In this document: one piece after another, positions 1-9,044 of the stretch | Layout: every line of letters starts with the position of its first letter | Numbering within the stretch: position 1 is the stretch's first letter | Assembly (NCBI GenBank): GCA_963925035.1 | Contig: CAWUSK010000012.1 | Location: forward strand, 88,934-152,933 | Length of the DNA stretch: 64,000 bases | Source of the DNA: UBA4466 sp963925035 | GTDB taxonomy: Bacteria; Bacteroidota; Bacteroidia; Flavobacteriales_D; Crocinitomicaceae | Direction: 5' to 3' | The notes under the pieces: generated by a model | Database searches by the model: none | What the model was told of the DNA's origin: nothing | What the model saw: the letters and a program-made list of their open reading frames with translations, nothing else | Program-made: the position numbers and the translations under genes

Positions 1-698
1 GTAAAACGTTTGTAAAGATATTGACGAAGAGCGATACAGAGCCTAGCCTAATTACCTTTTTAGCGAGTTTAACTCGTGCGGTTATTAAAGTTTTGGTAGT
101 TATTACGGCAATTACACAACTTGGTGTTGAAATGACCTCTTTTGTTGCACTGCTTGGAGCTGCTGGTTTGGCCATTGGTATGGCTTTTTCTGGAACCTTA
201 TCTAATTTCGCAGGTGGAGTAATGATATTGTTTTTCAAGCCATTTAAAACTGGAGATTTTATTAATGTCCAAGGCGAAGAAGGTTTTGTTGATCAAGTTT
301 TGATTTTTAATACAATATTAAAAACGTTTGATAATAAGGTAATTATTCTAGCGAATGGAGCTGTCTCAAACAATACAATTGTTAATTATACCAAGGCAGA
401 TAAAAGAAGAGTTGATTGGCATTTTGGAATCGCCTATGGAGATGATTTAAAAGTAGCTAAAGAAGTTCTGTTTAAATTTATTAAGGAAGAACCAATGATT
501 CTAAAAGACCCTTCTCCTTTTGTTGGAGTTGGCGATTTGGGAGATTCTTCTGTGAACCTCGTGGTTAAGGCATGGGTGCAAACGGATGATTATTGGGATG
601 TTTTTTACGCGATGAATGAACGTGTTTACAACGAATTCGGTGCAGCAGGATTAAATATTCCTTTCCCTCAAATGGATGTTCATATGAAGGGCCAGTAA
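1..698 (+). CDS. MscS-family mechanosensitive channel, C-terminal part (5' end outside window)
   Basis: The reading frame is open from the first bases of the window, so the 5' end is missing; a TTG at 21 is an in-frame codon and not a convincing start. The visible ~230 residues hold the pore-lining TM3 helix with the Gly/Ala-rich pattern of the family (GAAGLAIGMAFSGTLSNFAG), then the MscS beta domain (FFKPFKTGDFINVQG) and the alpha/beta C-terminal domain. Members of this family open under membrane tension and release solutes during hypo-osmotic shock. The stop codon shares its last base with the ATG of the thioesterase (TAATG), so the two genes are probably translationally coupled. The family is clear; the subfamily cannot be judged without the N-terminal membrane region. 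Confidence 0.9.
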   Translation, partial: KTFVKILTKSDTEPSLITFLASLTRAVIKVLVVITAITQLGVEMTSFVALLGAAGLAIGMAFSGTLSNFAGGVMILFFKPFKTGDFINVQGEEGFVDQVLIFNTILKTFDNKVIILANGAVSNNTIVNYTKADKRRVDWHFGIAYGDDLKVAKEVLFKFIKEEPMILKDPSPFVGVGDLGDSSVNLVVKAWVQTDDYWDVFYAMNERVYNEFGAAGLNIPFPQMDVHMKGQ

Positions 699-1144
699 TG
701 GAAAATTTAAACAATCATCCGCTCGTTCAATTGTATATTAAAAAAAATAATTTTGGTCGATTTTTAGAAATGGAATTTGAGATTTCAGAACCCGGGAAGG
801 TACATTATTCAATGCCAATACACGCATTACATCTTGCAACTCCACTGGCTGCCCATGGAGGCGCAATTTCAGCTTTAATGGATGCAACAATGGGCGTTTG
901 CGCTTTGTCGCGAGTGGTTGAGGAGAACAAAGTGGTTTCTACCATTGAATTGAAAATCTCGTTCATAAGTCCAGCATTAGAGAATGACTTACTTTCAGCA
1001 GATGCCAATGTGATTAAAAAAGGAAATCGTTTGTTGTTCGTGGAAGGGAAAATATATAACCAACGAGAAGAGTTGGTGGCAATGGCAACAGGCACTTTTA
1101 ACGCCTATGAACCAAAGAATGCGGGGTTTAATTTTAATCCTTGA
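698..1144 (+). CDS. PaaI-type hotdog-fold acyl-CoA thioesterase
   Basis: 148 residues, the usual length for a single hotdog domain. The conserved HGG motif (AAHGGAISALMDATMG, about residues 52-67) lies at the start of the central helix, where PaaI/YbgC-like thioesterases position the thioester carbonyl. The beta-sheet segments after it (STIELKISFISPA) fit the fold. The likely reaction is hydrolysis of acyl- or aryl-CoA thioesters in the cytoplasm; the substrate cannot be read from the sequence. It overlaps the upstream MscS gene by one base, which makes a two-gene transcript likely. There is no sign of a second domain. Confidence 0.85.
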   Translation: MENLNNHPLVQLYIKKNNFGRFLEMEFEISEPGKVHYSMPIHALHLATPLAAHGGAISALMDATMGVCALSRVVEENKVVSTIELKISFISPALENDLLSADANVIKKGNRLLFVEGKIYNQREELVAMATGTFNAYEPKNAGFNFNP

Positions 1145-1176
1145 ATGCATTCGCAAAAGGAATCTTAAATTTTATA

Positions 1177-1184
1177 TAACTTTG
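1177..1184 (+). promoter_or_regulatory. -7 box TAACTTTG, 4 nt before the tatA/B-like ATG
   Basis: Exact match to the Bacteroidota -7 consensus TAnnTTTG. Only four bases separate it from the ATG at 1189. Because the consensus is centred near -7, transcription should begin at or next to the A of the start codon, giving a leaderless mRNA. The same box-N4-ATG layout recurs upstream of crtI and of the acyltransferase at 49510. Confidence 0.55.
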
Positions 1185-1188
1185 AGTT

Positions 1189-1677
1189 ATGGTTTTAATT
1201 TTTAATGACATCGCGGGATCGGAAATACTATTGATTCTTGTCTTTATTTTAATCTTTTTCGGGTCGAAAAGTATTCCGAATTTGGCTAAAACATTAGGGA
1301 AAGCCATGCGTCATATTAAAGAAGCATCTTCGGATATTCAAAATGAGATTAAGAAATCTGGAGTGGATATTAAAAAGGACTTGAATTTAAAAGGAATATT
1401 AGAGGATACAGCGCAAGATATTAAACGTCCTCTTGATCAAATGGCAGTTGATTTAGAGAACTCCATTAAATATCAACCAAATCGACCGGATTCTAAAGTT
1501 CAACTTCCACCAACAACTGAAGAATTAGAAAAATTGAAAAATACACCGAAGAAAGAAGTTAAGTCAGAAGAAGTGAAGTTGAAGGAAACAAAAAATGAAA
1601 CGCCAAAAGACGTTTCTTTAAATGAAGTTGAGACTCCAGTTTCAAAAGGACCGAAACCTACTAAGCAAGGCGGATAG
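1189..1677 (+). CDS. TatA/TatB-like twin-arginine translocase subunit
   Basis: 162 residues with one N-terminal membrane helix (about residues 10-26), the F-G hinge (FFGSKSIPNLAKTLGKAM) and an amphipathic helix, as in TatA/TatB/Hcf106 proteins. These oligomerise with TatC to export folded proteins that carry RR signal peptides. The remaining ~110 residues are a charged Lys/Glu/Pro-rich tail, longer than in a minimal TatA and closer to TatB in size. No tatC is in the window, so A and B types cannot be told apart. The ATG at 1189 is supported because it leaves the usual short periplasmic N-terminus. Confidence 0.85.
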   Translation: MVLIFNDIAGSEILLILVFILIFFGSKSIPNLAKTLGKAMRHIKEASSDIQNEIKKSGVDIKKDLNLKGILEDTAQDIKRPLDQMAVDLENSIKYQPNRPDSKVQLPPTTEELEKLKNTPKKEVKSEEVKLKETKNETPKDVSLNEVETPVSKGPKPTKQGG

Positions 1678-1777
1678 TGCTTTTTCTATATCCTTTTGAA
1701 AAAGAATTTATAAATTATAAATTCTTTTTATTAATTCAGCAACACTAAGAATACTCGGTTTCTGTAACTAATCAATT

Positions 1778-2678
1778 ATGTTTAAAACTACGACTGTACT
1801 TATTTCATTCGTACTTATTACTTCTACAAATAGCATCAACGCTCAAACTGCTGCACTCCAGTTTGATGGAGTAAATGATCATGTGGTTATGCAACATGAT
1901 AATGCATATGACGTTGGTTTTGGCAATTTTACCTTTTAAGCAAACGTACAAGTGGCGATAATTCAGGATTTCTTCTATTTTTCGTTAACGGTGAATTATC
2001 ACTTCAAACTGATGGGCAAAATCATAGTGGTGCGCCGAACAGAGACATTAGAGATGGTCAATGTCATCATGTGGCAGTTGCGCCGTCAAGTGCATCTCTT
2101 TTAAGTTGGTATATAGCTGGGGAGCCAACAACGACTAATATAGATGCTAATTATAACATTTCGACATCGGCACCAGTGGTGATAGGAAATGATTTTTACG
2201 TCTCTAACCTTTCCTCTGCGTCATTTAAAGGTACAATTCAAGAGGCGCGAGTTTGGAATGTAGCGAGAACGATGAAATATTATAGGGAGTACTTCTGGCT
2301 TGATTGGTTATTAGATGATGTTGCTGGACAATCGGTTAATGACTTTTCTATGATTAGTAATATAGGTGTTATTGTTGCTACCTGAACGTCAGAAGTAAGT
2401 GACCCGGTTTTCATTGGTGCTTGTCCTTTAGATGGATTAGATGGAATTAATGATGTTTCTGAGAATAATTCATTCTCAATTTACCCAAATCCTTATTAGT
2501 ATTTAACTCTTTGCTGATAGATGCTGAATTAGTTATATTCGATATACTTGGAAAAGAAATGGTTAGAAAACCTTTCACAGGAAGTAAAGTTGAGCAAAGA
2601 GATTTTAGAGAATGGCGCATATTTCGTTCGTCTAAAAGATGGCGAAATGAATATATACAGCGGATAGTTGAAGAGTGA
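1778..2678 (+). pseudogene. Decayed LamG-domain T9SS-exported protein
   Basis: The ATG at 1778 opens a signal peptide (MFKTTTVLISFVLIT...INAQ) and the start of a LamG/concanavalin-like domain (ALQFDGVNDHVV), which stops at 1937-1939. The domain resumes at once in the next forward frame (KRTSGDNSGFLLFFVNGELS, from 1942), consistent with a small indel near 1935-1941. It runs through HHVAVAPSSASLLSWYIAGE and EARVWNVARTM, both typical of LamG, to a stop at 2383. Further on, broken over several frames, come the parts of a T9SS type-A sorting domain: SIYPNP (about 2477), LVIFDILGKEMV and ENGAYFVRLKDGEM, then a possible original end at 2676-2678. At least three frame changes or stops lie in about 900 bp. 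The gene once encoded a secreted cell-surface protein and is now dead. Confidence 0.85.
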
Positions 2679-2706
2679 TATAAGACAGCGTTCCAGAAAT
2701 TGAGTT

Positions 2707-2737
2707 AACTGTGAGATGAATTTCTCACAGTTTTTTT
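2707..2737 (+). terminator. Rho-independent terminator after the LamG pseudogene
   Basis: A perfect 10-bp inverted repeat (AACTGTGAGA, 2707-2716, with TCTCACAGTT, 2723-2732) with a 6-base loop, followed by a run of seven T (2731-2737). It stands just past the pseudogene and isolates it from the helicase promoter. Confidence 0.8.
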
Positions 2738-2834
2738 ATTTTCATATGTGTATTTAAGTTGTAAACTAATGATTATTAATACTTATTTAATATACAACTT
2801 TCGTTAAATAGCTTATAAATCGTTTAATTCTACG

Positions 2835-2842
2835 TATCTTTG
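2835..2842 (+). promoter_or_regulatory. -7 box TATCTTTG of the DEAD-box helicase gene
   Basis: Exact TAnnTTTG match 22 bp before the ATG at 2865. No clear TTG/TTTG -33 element stands at the right spacing. The gene follows a terminator and a dead gene, so it needs its own promoter. Confidence 0.55.
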
Positions 2843-2864
2843 CACTCAATTTTAAAATAAAAAA

Positions 2865-4841
2865 ATGACATTTGAGGAACTCGGGCTAAAGAGTGAGGTG
2901 CTGAAGTCGTTAAAAGAACTGGGGTTTGAAGCACCTACTCCGATCCAACAAGAAGCCATTCCGCACCTATTAGGTGAGAAAAGTGACTTCGTTGGTTTAG
3001 CTCAAACAGGGACAGGTAAAACCGCAGCGTTCGGTTTACCACTAGTAAGCAAAGTGAAGGAAAACGTCAAAATTCCACAGGGACTAATTATTTGTCCAAC
3101 ACGTGAACTTTGTTTGCAAATCGCGAAAGATTTACAATCTTATTCTAATCATTTAAACATCAGTGTACAATCTGTCTATGGCGGAACGGACATTCGTAAA
3201 CAAATGTCGGATATCAAAAGAGGGGTAACTATTATTGTTGCAACTCCAGGTAGATTGGTAGATTTGATTAATAGAAGAGCAGTTGTTCTGCAAGAGATTG
3301 AGTACGTTGTACTTGATGAGGCAGATGAGATGCTAAACATGGGATTTAAAGAGGACATTGATGCCATTTTAAGTCAAACTCCGGATTCAAAAAATGTATG
3401 GCTCTTTTCGGCAACAATGCCAAAAGAAGTAGCAAACATTGCTAAGAATTACATGGAAAATCCATTAGAAGTTTCTATTGGACACAAAAATCAATCGAAT
3501 GAAAACATCGAGCACATTTATTTCGTCGTAAAAGAAAGAGATAGATACGCTGCTTTGAAGCGTTTAATTGACTTTAATCCAAATATTTACGGATTGGTTT
3601 TTTGCAGAACAAGAAGAGAAACAGCTTTAGTTGCAGAAAAATTAGGGAAAGAAGGATACAGCGCAGAACCGTTGCACGGAGATTTGTCTCAAGCACAACG
3701 TGACTCTGTAATGAATAGATTTAGAGAAAAGTCACTTCAAATTTTAGTTGCAACAGATGTTGCGGCAAGAGGAATTGATGTAGATAATATTTCTCACGTT
3801 ATTAATTACAACCTTCCAGATGAAATCGAAAACTACACGCACAGAAGTGGCAGAACTGCTCGTGCTGGTAAAAAAGGTGAATCGTTGGTATTGATTAATA
3901 CAGGAGAAGGTTATAAGATTCGTATTATTGAAGGTAAAATCAGAACGACTTTTGTCAAAGGTGAAATTCCTGAACCAAAAGAAATTTGTGAAGCTCAATT
4001 GTTGAAATTGGTAAGTAAAGTCATCGCTACGGAAGTAAAAGAAGACGATATTGCTGAATTCTTACCTCCAGTAATGGCGGAATTTGAGAACCTTACAAAA
4101 GAAGAAGTGGTGAAGCGCTTTATTTCTGCTGAATTTAACCGTTTCTTAGATTATTACGAACGAGCTGGTGATTTGAACGCGAAAGCGGGAAGAGATCGTG
4201 ACAGCGGACGTGATGGAGATCGCGGAAATAGAAGAGATAGAGGTGATAGAGATGAACGCGGGGATAGAGGAGATAGAAGAGAGAGAGCACCACGAAAAGA
4301 AGATGCAAACAAAACACGATTCTTTGTTAATTTAGGTCAAAGAGACGGATTGAATCCAGGTGGATTGTTACGCGTTGTTTGCGATAGCACAGGACTTCAA
4401 TCAAGTAACGTTGGAAAGATTGATATTTTAGCGTCTTATTCGTTCTTTGAAGCGGATAATGATTTAGCGGATAAAATTATTAAAGAGGTTAACGGAACTG
4501 AATACGAAGGTCACAAAGTAAATGTTGAAGTAACCACTAAGAAGCCTTCTGGTGGAGGTGGTGGTGGAAGTCGTCGTCCTAGTGGCGGTGGTGGAGGCGG
4601 AAGTCGTAGTTTTGGTACTCCAAGAAGCGGTGGAAGTAGTCCTCGAAGAGATGGTGGAAGCGGTCAAAGAAGAGACAGCGGAAGCGGTCCTAGGAGAGAT
4701 GGCGGAAGTAGCCCAAGAAGATCTGAAGGAGGAAGCTCTCGAAGTGAAAGTGGATCTCGTGAAAGTGGATCTCGTGAAGGAGGTTCCCGTGAAGGCGGAG
4801 CTCGTGAAGGAGGCTTTGAAAATAGAAGAAGACGTAATTAA
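2865..4841 (+). CDS. DEAD-box ATP-dependent RNA helicase with DbpA-type RNA-binding domain and Gly/Arg tail
   Basis: 658 residues. The helicase core (about 1-375) shows the Q motif (FEAPTPIQQEAIP), AQTGTGKT, PTREL, DEAD, SAT and HRSGRTARAG. An Arg/Asp-rich linker of repeated RGD-like units (about 445-480) leads to a DbpA-like RNA-recognition domain (KTRFFVNLGQRDGLNPGGLL, about 485-560). The tail (about 565-658) is low-complexity Gly/Ser/Arg. This is the DeaD/CsdA architecture: it remodels structured RNA in ribosome biogenesis, mRNA decay and cold adaptation. The Gly/Arg tail likely binds RNA without specificity. bipA starts 21 bp downstream on the same strand, and both act on ribosome assembly, so co-expression is plausible. 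Confidence 0.93.
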   Translation: MTFEELGLKSEVLKSLKELGFEAPTPIQQEAIPHLLGEKSDFVGLAQTGTGKTAAFGLPLVSKVKENVKIPQGLIICPTRELCLQIAKDLQSYSNHLNISVQSVYGGTDIRKQMSDIKRGVTIIVATPGRLVDLINRRAVVLQEIEYVVLDEADEMLNMGFKEDIDAILSQTPDSKNVWLFSATMPKEVANIAKNYMENPLEVSIGHKNQSNENIEHIYFVVKERDRYAALKRLIDFNPNIYGLVFCRTRRETALVAEKLGKEGYSAEPLHGDLSQAQRDSVMNRFREKSLQILVATDVAARGIDVDNISHVINYNLPDEIENYTHRSGRTARAGKKGESLVLINTGEGYKIRIIEGKIRTTFVKGEIPEPKEICEAQLLKLVSKVIATEVKEDDIAEFLPPVMAEFENLTKEEVVKRFISAEFNRFLDYYERAGDLNAKAGRDRDSGRDGDRGNRRDRGDRDERGDRGDRRERAPRKEDANKTRFFVNLGQRDGLNPGGLLRVVCDSTGLQSSNVGKIDILASYSFFEADNDLADKIIKEVNGTEYEGHKVNVEVTTKKPSGGGGGGSRRPSGGGGGGSRSFGTPRSGGSSPRRDGGSGQRRDSGSGPRRDGGSSPRRSEGGSSRSESGSRESGSREGGSREGGAREGGFENRRRRN

Positions 4842-4862
4842 AAAGAGAAATTTTATTTAACA

Positions 4863-6659
4863 ATGGAAATTAGAAATATTGCAATTATTGCCCATGTCGA
4901 TCACGGTAAGACTACCTTGGTTGATAAGATGATTGAAGCTGGAAGTGTTATTGATGGAAGAAATCGCCCTACAGGTGAGTTGATCATGGATAACAATGAC
5001 CTTGAGCGAGAAAGAGGAATTACGATTGTATCGAAAAATGTTTCGGTAATGTATAAAGGAACAAAAATCAATATTATTGATACTCCAGGTCACGCCGATT
5101 TCGGCGGTGAAGTTGAACGTGTATTGAACATGGCAGATGGTGTTTGTTTGTTGGTGGATGCTTTTGAAGGTCCAATGCCACAGACGCGTTTTGTTCTAGG
5201 TAAAGCTCTTTCAATGGGGTTGAAGCCACTTGTTGTAATTAACAAAGTGGATAAAGACAACTGTACTCCTGAAGAAGTTCACGAGAAAGTATTTGACTTA
5301 ATGTTTGAATTAGATGCAACTGAAGCTCAGTTAGACTTCCCTACAATTTACGGTTCTGCAAAGAACAGTTGGATGTCTGACGATTGGAAAGATCAAACTG
5401 ATTCAATTACTCCTTTGTTGGATAAAATTCTAGAATATTATCCACCAATTACTATTCCTGATGGAAATACACAAATGTTAATTACATCTTTGGATTTCTC
5501 TTCATTTGTAGGACGTATCGCTATCGGTCGTTTAACAAGAGGTGAAATGAAACCAAATATGCCAATTATTCTTGCAAAAGCAGATGGAACTTTGCAGAAG
5601 CACAGAACAAAAGATATTTTCACTTTCGAAGGAACAGATCGTATTAAAGTTGATAGTGTTCAGCCAGGTGATATTTGTGCTATAACTGGAATTGAAGGAT
5701 TTGAGATTGGAGATAGTATCTGTGATGCTGAAGAGCCAGAACCTTTAGAAAGTATTGCGATTGATGAACCAACAATGGGGATGTTATTCTCTATTAACGA
5801 TTCTCCTTTCTTTGGAAAGGAAGGTAAATTGGTGACTTCTCGTCATATTTCTGAACGACTAGATAAAGAGCTTGAGAAAAATTTAGCAATGAAAATTGGT
5901 AAAACTGAAAAAGCGGATAAATGGATGGTTTTTGGACGTGGTGTAATGCACTTGTCTGTTCTTATTGAAACAATGCGCCGTGAGGGGTATGAGTTACAAG
6001 TTGGTCAACCACAAGTTATCATAAAAGAAATTGACGGTAAGAAATGTGAGCCTGTTGAAGAGTTGACGATTGATTTACCTGAAGTAAATAGTGGAACAGC
6101 TGTAGAAGCAGTGATGAACAGAAAAGGTGAAATGAAAAATATGGTACCTAAAGGGGAACGTATGACAATCACTTTTGAAATTCCTTCACGTGGAATTATC
6201 GGTTTGAGAAACTATTTGTTAACTGCAACTGCAGGAGAGGCAATTATGTCGCATCGTTACTTGGAATACCAACCTTACAAAGGTGAAATTCCTGGCCGTT
6301 TGAATGGTTCTCTTATCTCTATGGAGTTAGGTACATCAATTCCTTTTTCATTGAATAATTTACAGGAAAGAGGTACATTCTTTATTAATGCTGGTGAAGC
6401 AATTTATGAAGGACAAGTAATTGGTGAAAATAGCCGTGCAAATGATTTAGTTGTAAACGTTACTAAAACGAAACAATTAACGAATATGCGTAAGTCTGGA
6501 ACAGATGCAAAAGTAAAAATTGTTCCACCAAGAGAGTTTAGCTTAGAAGAGTGTTTAGAGTATATTCAAGGTGATGAATACGTTGAAGTAACTCCAAATA
6601 GTCTTAGAATGCGTAAGATTTTACTTAAGGAAACAGAAAGAAAACGTAGTGGGAAGTAA
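4863..6659 (+). CDS. bipA: BipA/TypA ribosome-associated translational GTPase
   Basis: 598 residues, the normal length of TypA/BipA. G motifs are intact: AHVDHGKTT (G1), RERGITI (G2 region), DTPGHADFGGEVERVL (G3) and NKVDK (G4). EF-G-like domains II, III and V follow, and then the BipA-specific C-terminal domain (NVTKTKQLTNMRKSG). BipA binds the 70S ribosome or 50S precursor and helps 50S assembly under stress or cold. It lies 21 bp after the DEAD-box helicase, which fits a ribosome-maturation unit. A hairpin that could end the transcript follows at 6691-6733. Confidence 0.95.
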   Translation: MEIRNIAIIAHVDHGKTTLVDKMIEAGSVIDGRNRPTGELIMDNNDLERERGITIVSKNVSVMYKGTKINIIDTPGHADFGGEVERVLNMADGVCLLVDAFEGPMPQTRFVLGKALSMGLKPLVVINKVDKDNCTPEEVHEKVFDLMFELDATEAQLDFPTIYGSAKNSWMSDDWKDQTDSITPLLDKILEYYPPITIPDGNTQMLITSLDFSSFVGRIAIGRLTRGEMKPNMPIILAKADGTLQKHRTKDIFTFEGTDRIKVDSVQPGDICAITGIEGFEIGDSICDAEEPEPLESIAIDEPTMGMLFSINDSPFFGKEGKLVTSRHISERLDKELEKNLAMKIGKTEKADKWMVFGRGVMHLSVLIETMRREGYELQVGQPQVIIKEIDGKKCEPVEELTIDLPEVNSGTAVEAVMNRKGEMKNMVPKGERMTITFEIPSRGIIGLRNYLLTATAGEAIMSHRYLEYQPYKGEIPGRLNGSLISMELGTSIPFSLNNLQERGTFFINAGEAIYEGQVIGENSRANDLVVNVTKTKQLTNMRKSGTDAKVKIVPPREFSLEECLEYIQGDEYVEVTPNSLRMRKILLKETERKRSGK

Positions 6660-6690
6660 CTTTCCAATATAATATTCTTTATTTATTGTG

Positions 6691-6733
6691 AATACCATGT
6701 TGAAAACAATTGTTTGTCAGCATGGTATTTTGC
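6691..6733 (+). terminator. Probable terminator after bipA
   Basis: A 9-bp perfect inverted repeat (AATACCATG, 6691-6699; CATGGTATT, 6721-6729) with a 21-base loop, followed by a short T run interrupted by GC. It is weaker than the other terminators in the window because of the long loop and the short U tract. Confidence 0.5.
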
Positions 6734-6774
6734 TTTAAAAGGTGTACATTAGATTAAATCAAAATTATTGGATT

Positions 6775-8181
6775 ATGTTCGATGATGAAGAGAATGAAGA
6801 TGATTTTTTAGACGGAAATCTAATTGAAGATTTAGAACGTTTCGAATCATTACAAAAAGGAGAGTCCATGGGTTTTTTGGACAGTGATCGTTGGGAAGTA
6901 TTAATTGACCATTTATTATTGAATGGACAATATAAAAATGCTGCTAAGTGTTCTGAAGAAGCCTCACTTCAATATTCCTTTAACTTGCTGTTTAAATTGC
7001 GATTGGCTCAAAGCTTTTCTGCAATTGGAAAATTGAAGGAAGCAATCAACATGTTGAATGAATTGGAACGGGCTGGATTAGACTCGTTTGAATTGGTATT
7101 AACGAAAGCTTCAGTATTCAGTATGTTGAAGGATTCAAAAAATGCAATTAAGTATTTTAAAAATGCAATGAACCTTGCTGAGGAAGAAGATAAGGACGAA
7201 GTTTACCTTGACTTAGCAATGGAATACAGTAATGCCTTAGATTATAAATCGGCATTGCTCGTGCTGAAAAAAGCAGTAAGCGACAATCCAAATAACGAGG
7301 CTGCAATTTACGAAATAGCTTATTGCTACGATCAAATTGGCGATTACGACCAGTCCATAAAATGTTATACGGATTTTATTGATGAAAATCCGTATTCGTT
7401 CACCGCCTGGTACAATTTGGGAAATGCTTATTCGAAAATGGAAAATTTTGAGAAAGCAATTTGGGCGTATGATTATTGTGTCTTAATTAATGATGAATTT
7501 GGACCGGCATATTTTAACCTTGGAAATGCATACCTTTCTAATGATAAATACAAAAAATCCATTGAAAGCTTCCATAAAAGCATTGAGTTAGACGGCGATG
7601 ATCCTGTTGCATTTTGTTACATCGGTGAATGTCACGAACAATTGAAAGAACTTGATTTAGCAAAGCATTTTTATGAAAAAAGCATTGAATTAGCACCATT
7701 GTTGCCTGATGCTTGGTTGGGATTAGGAATTGTAGAAGACTTGAACGACAGAACGAAGGAAGGAATTGTCTTAATTCTAAAAGCGTTGGAATTAGACCCT
7801 GAAAATGCCGGTATTTATCATGTACTAGCAGGAGCTTATGAGAAAATTGAAATGATAGAGGAAGCAAATGAGAATTATGAACTATCCTTGGCATTAGATC
7901 CGTTAGATGAAGAGTGTTTGATGAATTATGTTAACCTTATTTCATTAACGTCTTGGAAATCCGCTATGGATTATTTGGAAGAGTTTGAAAAAATGAACCC
8001 GGCGAACGAGTACAATGCATTGTTAAAAGTGAATGCTCTGTGGAACTTGGATCGAAAAGAAGAAGCGCTCGAACTATACAAAAAGTGTATAGAAATTGAC
8101 AGAAAAAAAGCATTAGAATTGTTTGAAATCAATTCAGGGCTTAAAAGTGTTACAGAATTTGTACTTTTGAGCGATAAATAA
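6775..8181 (+). CDS. Tetratricopeptide-repeat protein
   Basis: About 468 residues from the ATG at 6775. An in-frame GTG at 6742 would add 11 residues that look unlike coding sequence (MYIRLNQNYWI), so the ATG before the acidic start MFDDEENEDDF is preferred. From about residue 50 to the end the protein is TPR: repeated 34-residue units with W/L/G/Y-A-F-A-P spacing (AWYNLGNAYSKMENFEKAIW; AYFNLGNAYLSNDKYKKSIE; AWLGLGIVEDLNDRTKEGIV). There is no signal peptide or membrane segment, so it is probably a cytoplasmic scaffold. Its partner is unknown. comA starts 7 bp after its stop, so the two are co-transcribed. Confidence 0.85.
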   Translation: MFDDEENEDDFLDGNLIEDLERFESLQKGESMGFLDSDRWEVLIDHLLLNGQYKNAAKCSEEASLQYSFNLLFKLRLAQSFSAIGKLKEAINMLNELERAGLDSFELVLTKASVFSMLKDSKNAIKYFKNAMNLAEEEDKDEVYLDLAMEYSNALDYKSALLVLKKAVSDNPNNEAAIYEIAYCYDQIGDYDQSIKCYTDFIDENPYSFTAWYNLGNAYSKMENFEKAIWAYDYCVLINDEFGPAYFNLGNAYLSNDKYKKSIESFHKSIELDGDDPVAFCYIGECHEQLKELDLAKHFYEKSIELAPLLPDAWLGLGIVEDLNDRTKEGIVLILKALELDPENAGIYHVLAGAYEKIEMIEEANENYELSLALDPLDEECLMNYVNLISLTSWKSAMDYLEEFEKMNPANEYNALLKVNALWNLDRKEEALELYKKCIEIDRKKALELFEINSGLKSVTEFVLLSDK

Positions 8182-8188
8182 ATAAAGA

Positions 8189-9007
8189 ATGAATTTTAAT
8201 TTAACATATATTCCTGAAAGAACTGTTAAACCTCGTGAAAACGGCTTAACAATGATGATGGATAAAGGGCTAAGCATTAGGGAGGTAGAGAACTTTATTG
8301 AAGCTTCAGGTCATTTAACGGATGTCGTAAAGTTTGGTTTTGGAACCTCTTTCGTGGCTAAAAATCTGCAAGAAAAAATCAATTTATACAAAGAAGGGGG
8401 GATTCGCCCATATTTTGGTGGAACTTTGTTCGAAGCATTCTATGCGAGAGGAATGGTAAAAGAATACCTACAGACAGTTGATAAATATGGTCTTGATTTA
8501 GCTGAAGTTTCAGATGGATCAATCATCATTAATCATGACGAGAAGTGTGAGATTATCCATTCGATGGCAAAAGATAGAACGGTTTTATCTGAAGTGGGCT
8601 CCAAAGATTCAGGGATTATTGTAACTCCTGCAAAATGGATTAGAATGATGTCAACAGAATTGCAAGCAGGTTCGTGGAAAGTGATTGCTGAAGGACGTGA
8701 ATCTGGGAATGTAGGAGTGTTTCGATCAAATGGAACTGCGCATACTTTGTTGATTAACAGAATTATTGCAAAGGTAAATCCAGAAGATATTTTATGGGAA
8801 GCGCCTCAGAAAAATCAACAAGTTTGGTTCATCAAGTTGTTTGGGCACAATGTAAACCTTGGAAACATTGCTCACAATGAAATGATTCCTCTAGAATGCC
8901 TTAGACTAGGATTGAGGGGAGATACATTCTTTGATTTTATGCCGGAAGATTATGCAACACGTTTGAAGCAGGTCAACGACGACGAAGAGGAAATAGTAGA
9001 AGATTAA
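8189..9007 (+). CDS. comA: Phosphosulfolactate synthase (ComA family)
   Basis: 272 residues, close to the size of ComA TIM-barrel enzymes. Family features: an N-terminal KPRENGLTMMMDKG segment, VVKFGFGTS, IRPYFGGTLFEAFYARG, GLDLAEVSDGSI, LSEVGSKD, and KVIAEGRESGNVGV. ComA adds sulfite to phosphoenolpyruvate, giving (R)-phosphosulfolactate, the first step towards coenzyme M in methanogens and towards sulfolactate in some bacteria. Here it follows a TPR gene and ends in a strong bidirectional terminator. The next enzyme, ComB phosphatase, is encoded at 40796-41515 on the other strand. The C-terminus has an extra acidic tail (DDEEEIVED). Confidence 0.85.
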   Translation: MNFNLTYIPERTVKPRENGLTMMMDKGLSIREVENFIEASGHLTDVVKFGFGTSFVAKNLQEKINLYKEGGIRPYFGGTLFEAFYARGMVKEYLQTVDKYGLDLAEVSDGSIIINHDEKCEIIHSMAKDRTVLSEVGSKDSGIIVTPAKWIRMMSTELQAGSWKVIAEGRESGNVGVFRSNGTAHTLLINRIIAKVNPEDILWEAPQKNQQVWFIKLFGHNVNLGNIAHNEMIPLECLRLGLRGDTFFDFMPEDYATRLKQVNDDEEEIVED

Positions 9008-9010
9008 ATA

Positions 9011-9044
9011 AAAAAAAGGCTCTCAGAAATGAGAGCCTTTTTTT
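9011..9044. terminator. Bidirectional terminator between comA and the GNAT-nitrilase gene
   Basis: An 8-bp GC-rich stem (GGCTCTCA, 9018-9025; TGAGAGCC, 9030-9037) closed by a GAAA tetraloop, with seven A before and at least seven T after. It can end transcripts on both strands, and two genes converge on it. Confidence 0.9.

Noticed and set aside
4552..4860. A 102-codon Val/Glu-rich ORF in another frame
   Set aside because: It lies inside the helicase's Gly/Arg tail; its composition follows from the GGA/GGT repeats and it has no start context of its own.
7538..7894. 118-codon ORF on the minus strand
   Set aside because: Antisense to the TPR gene, no recognisable domain; the TPR frame is clearly coding.
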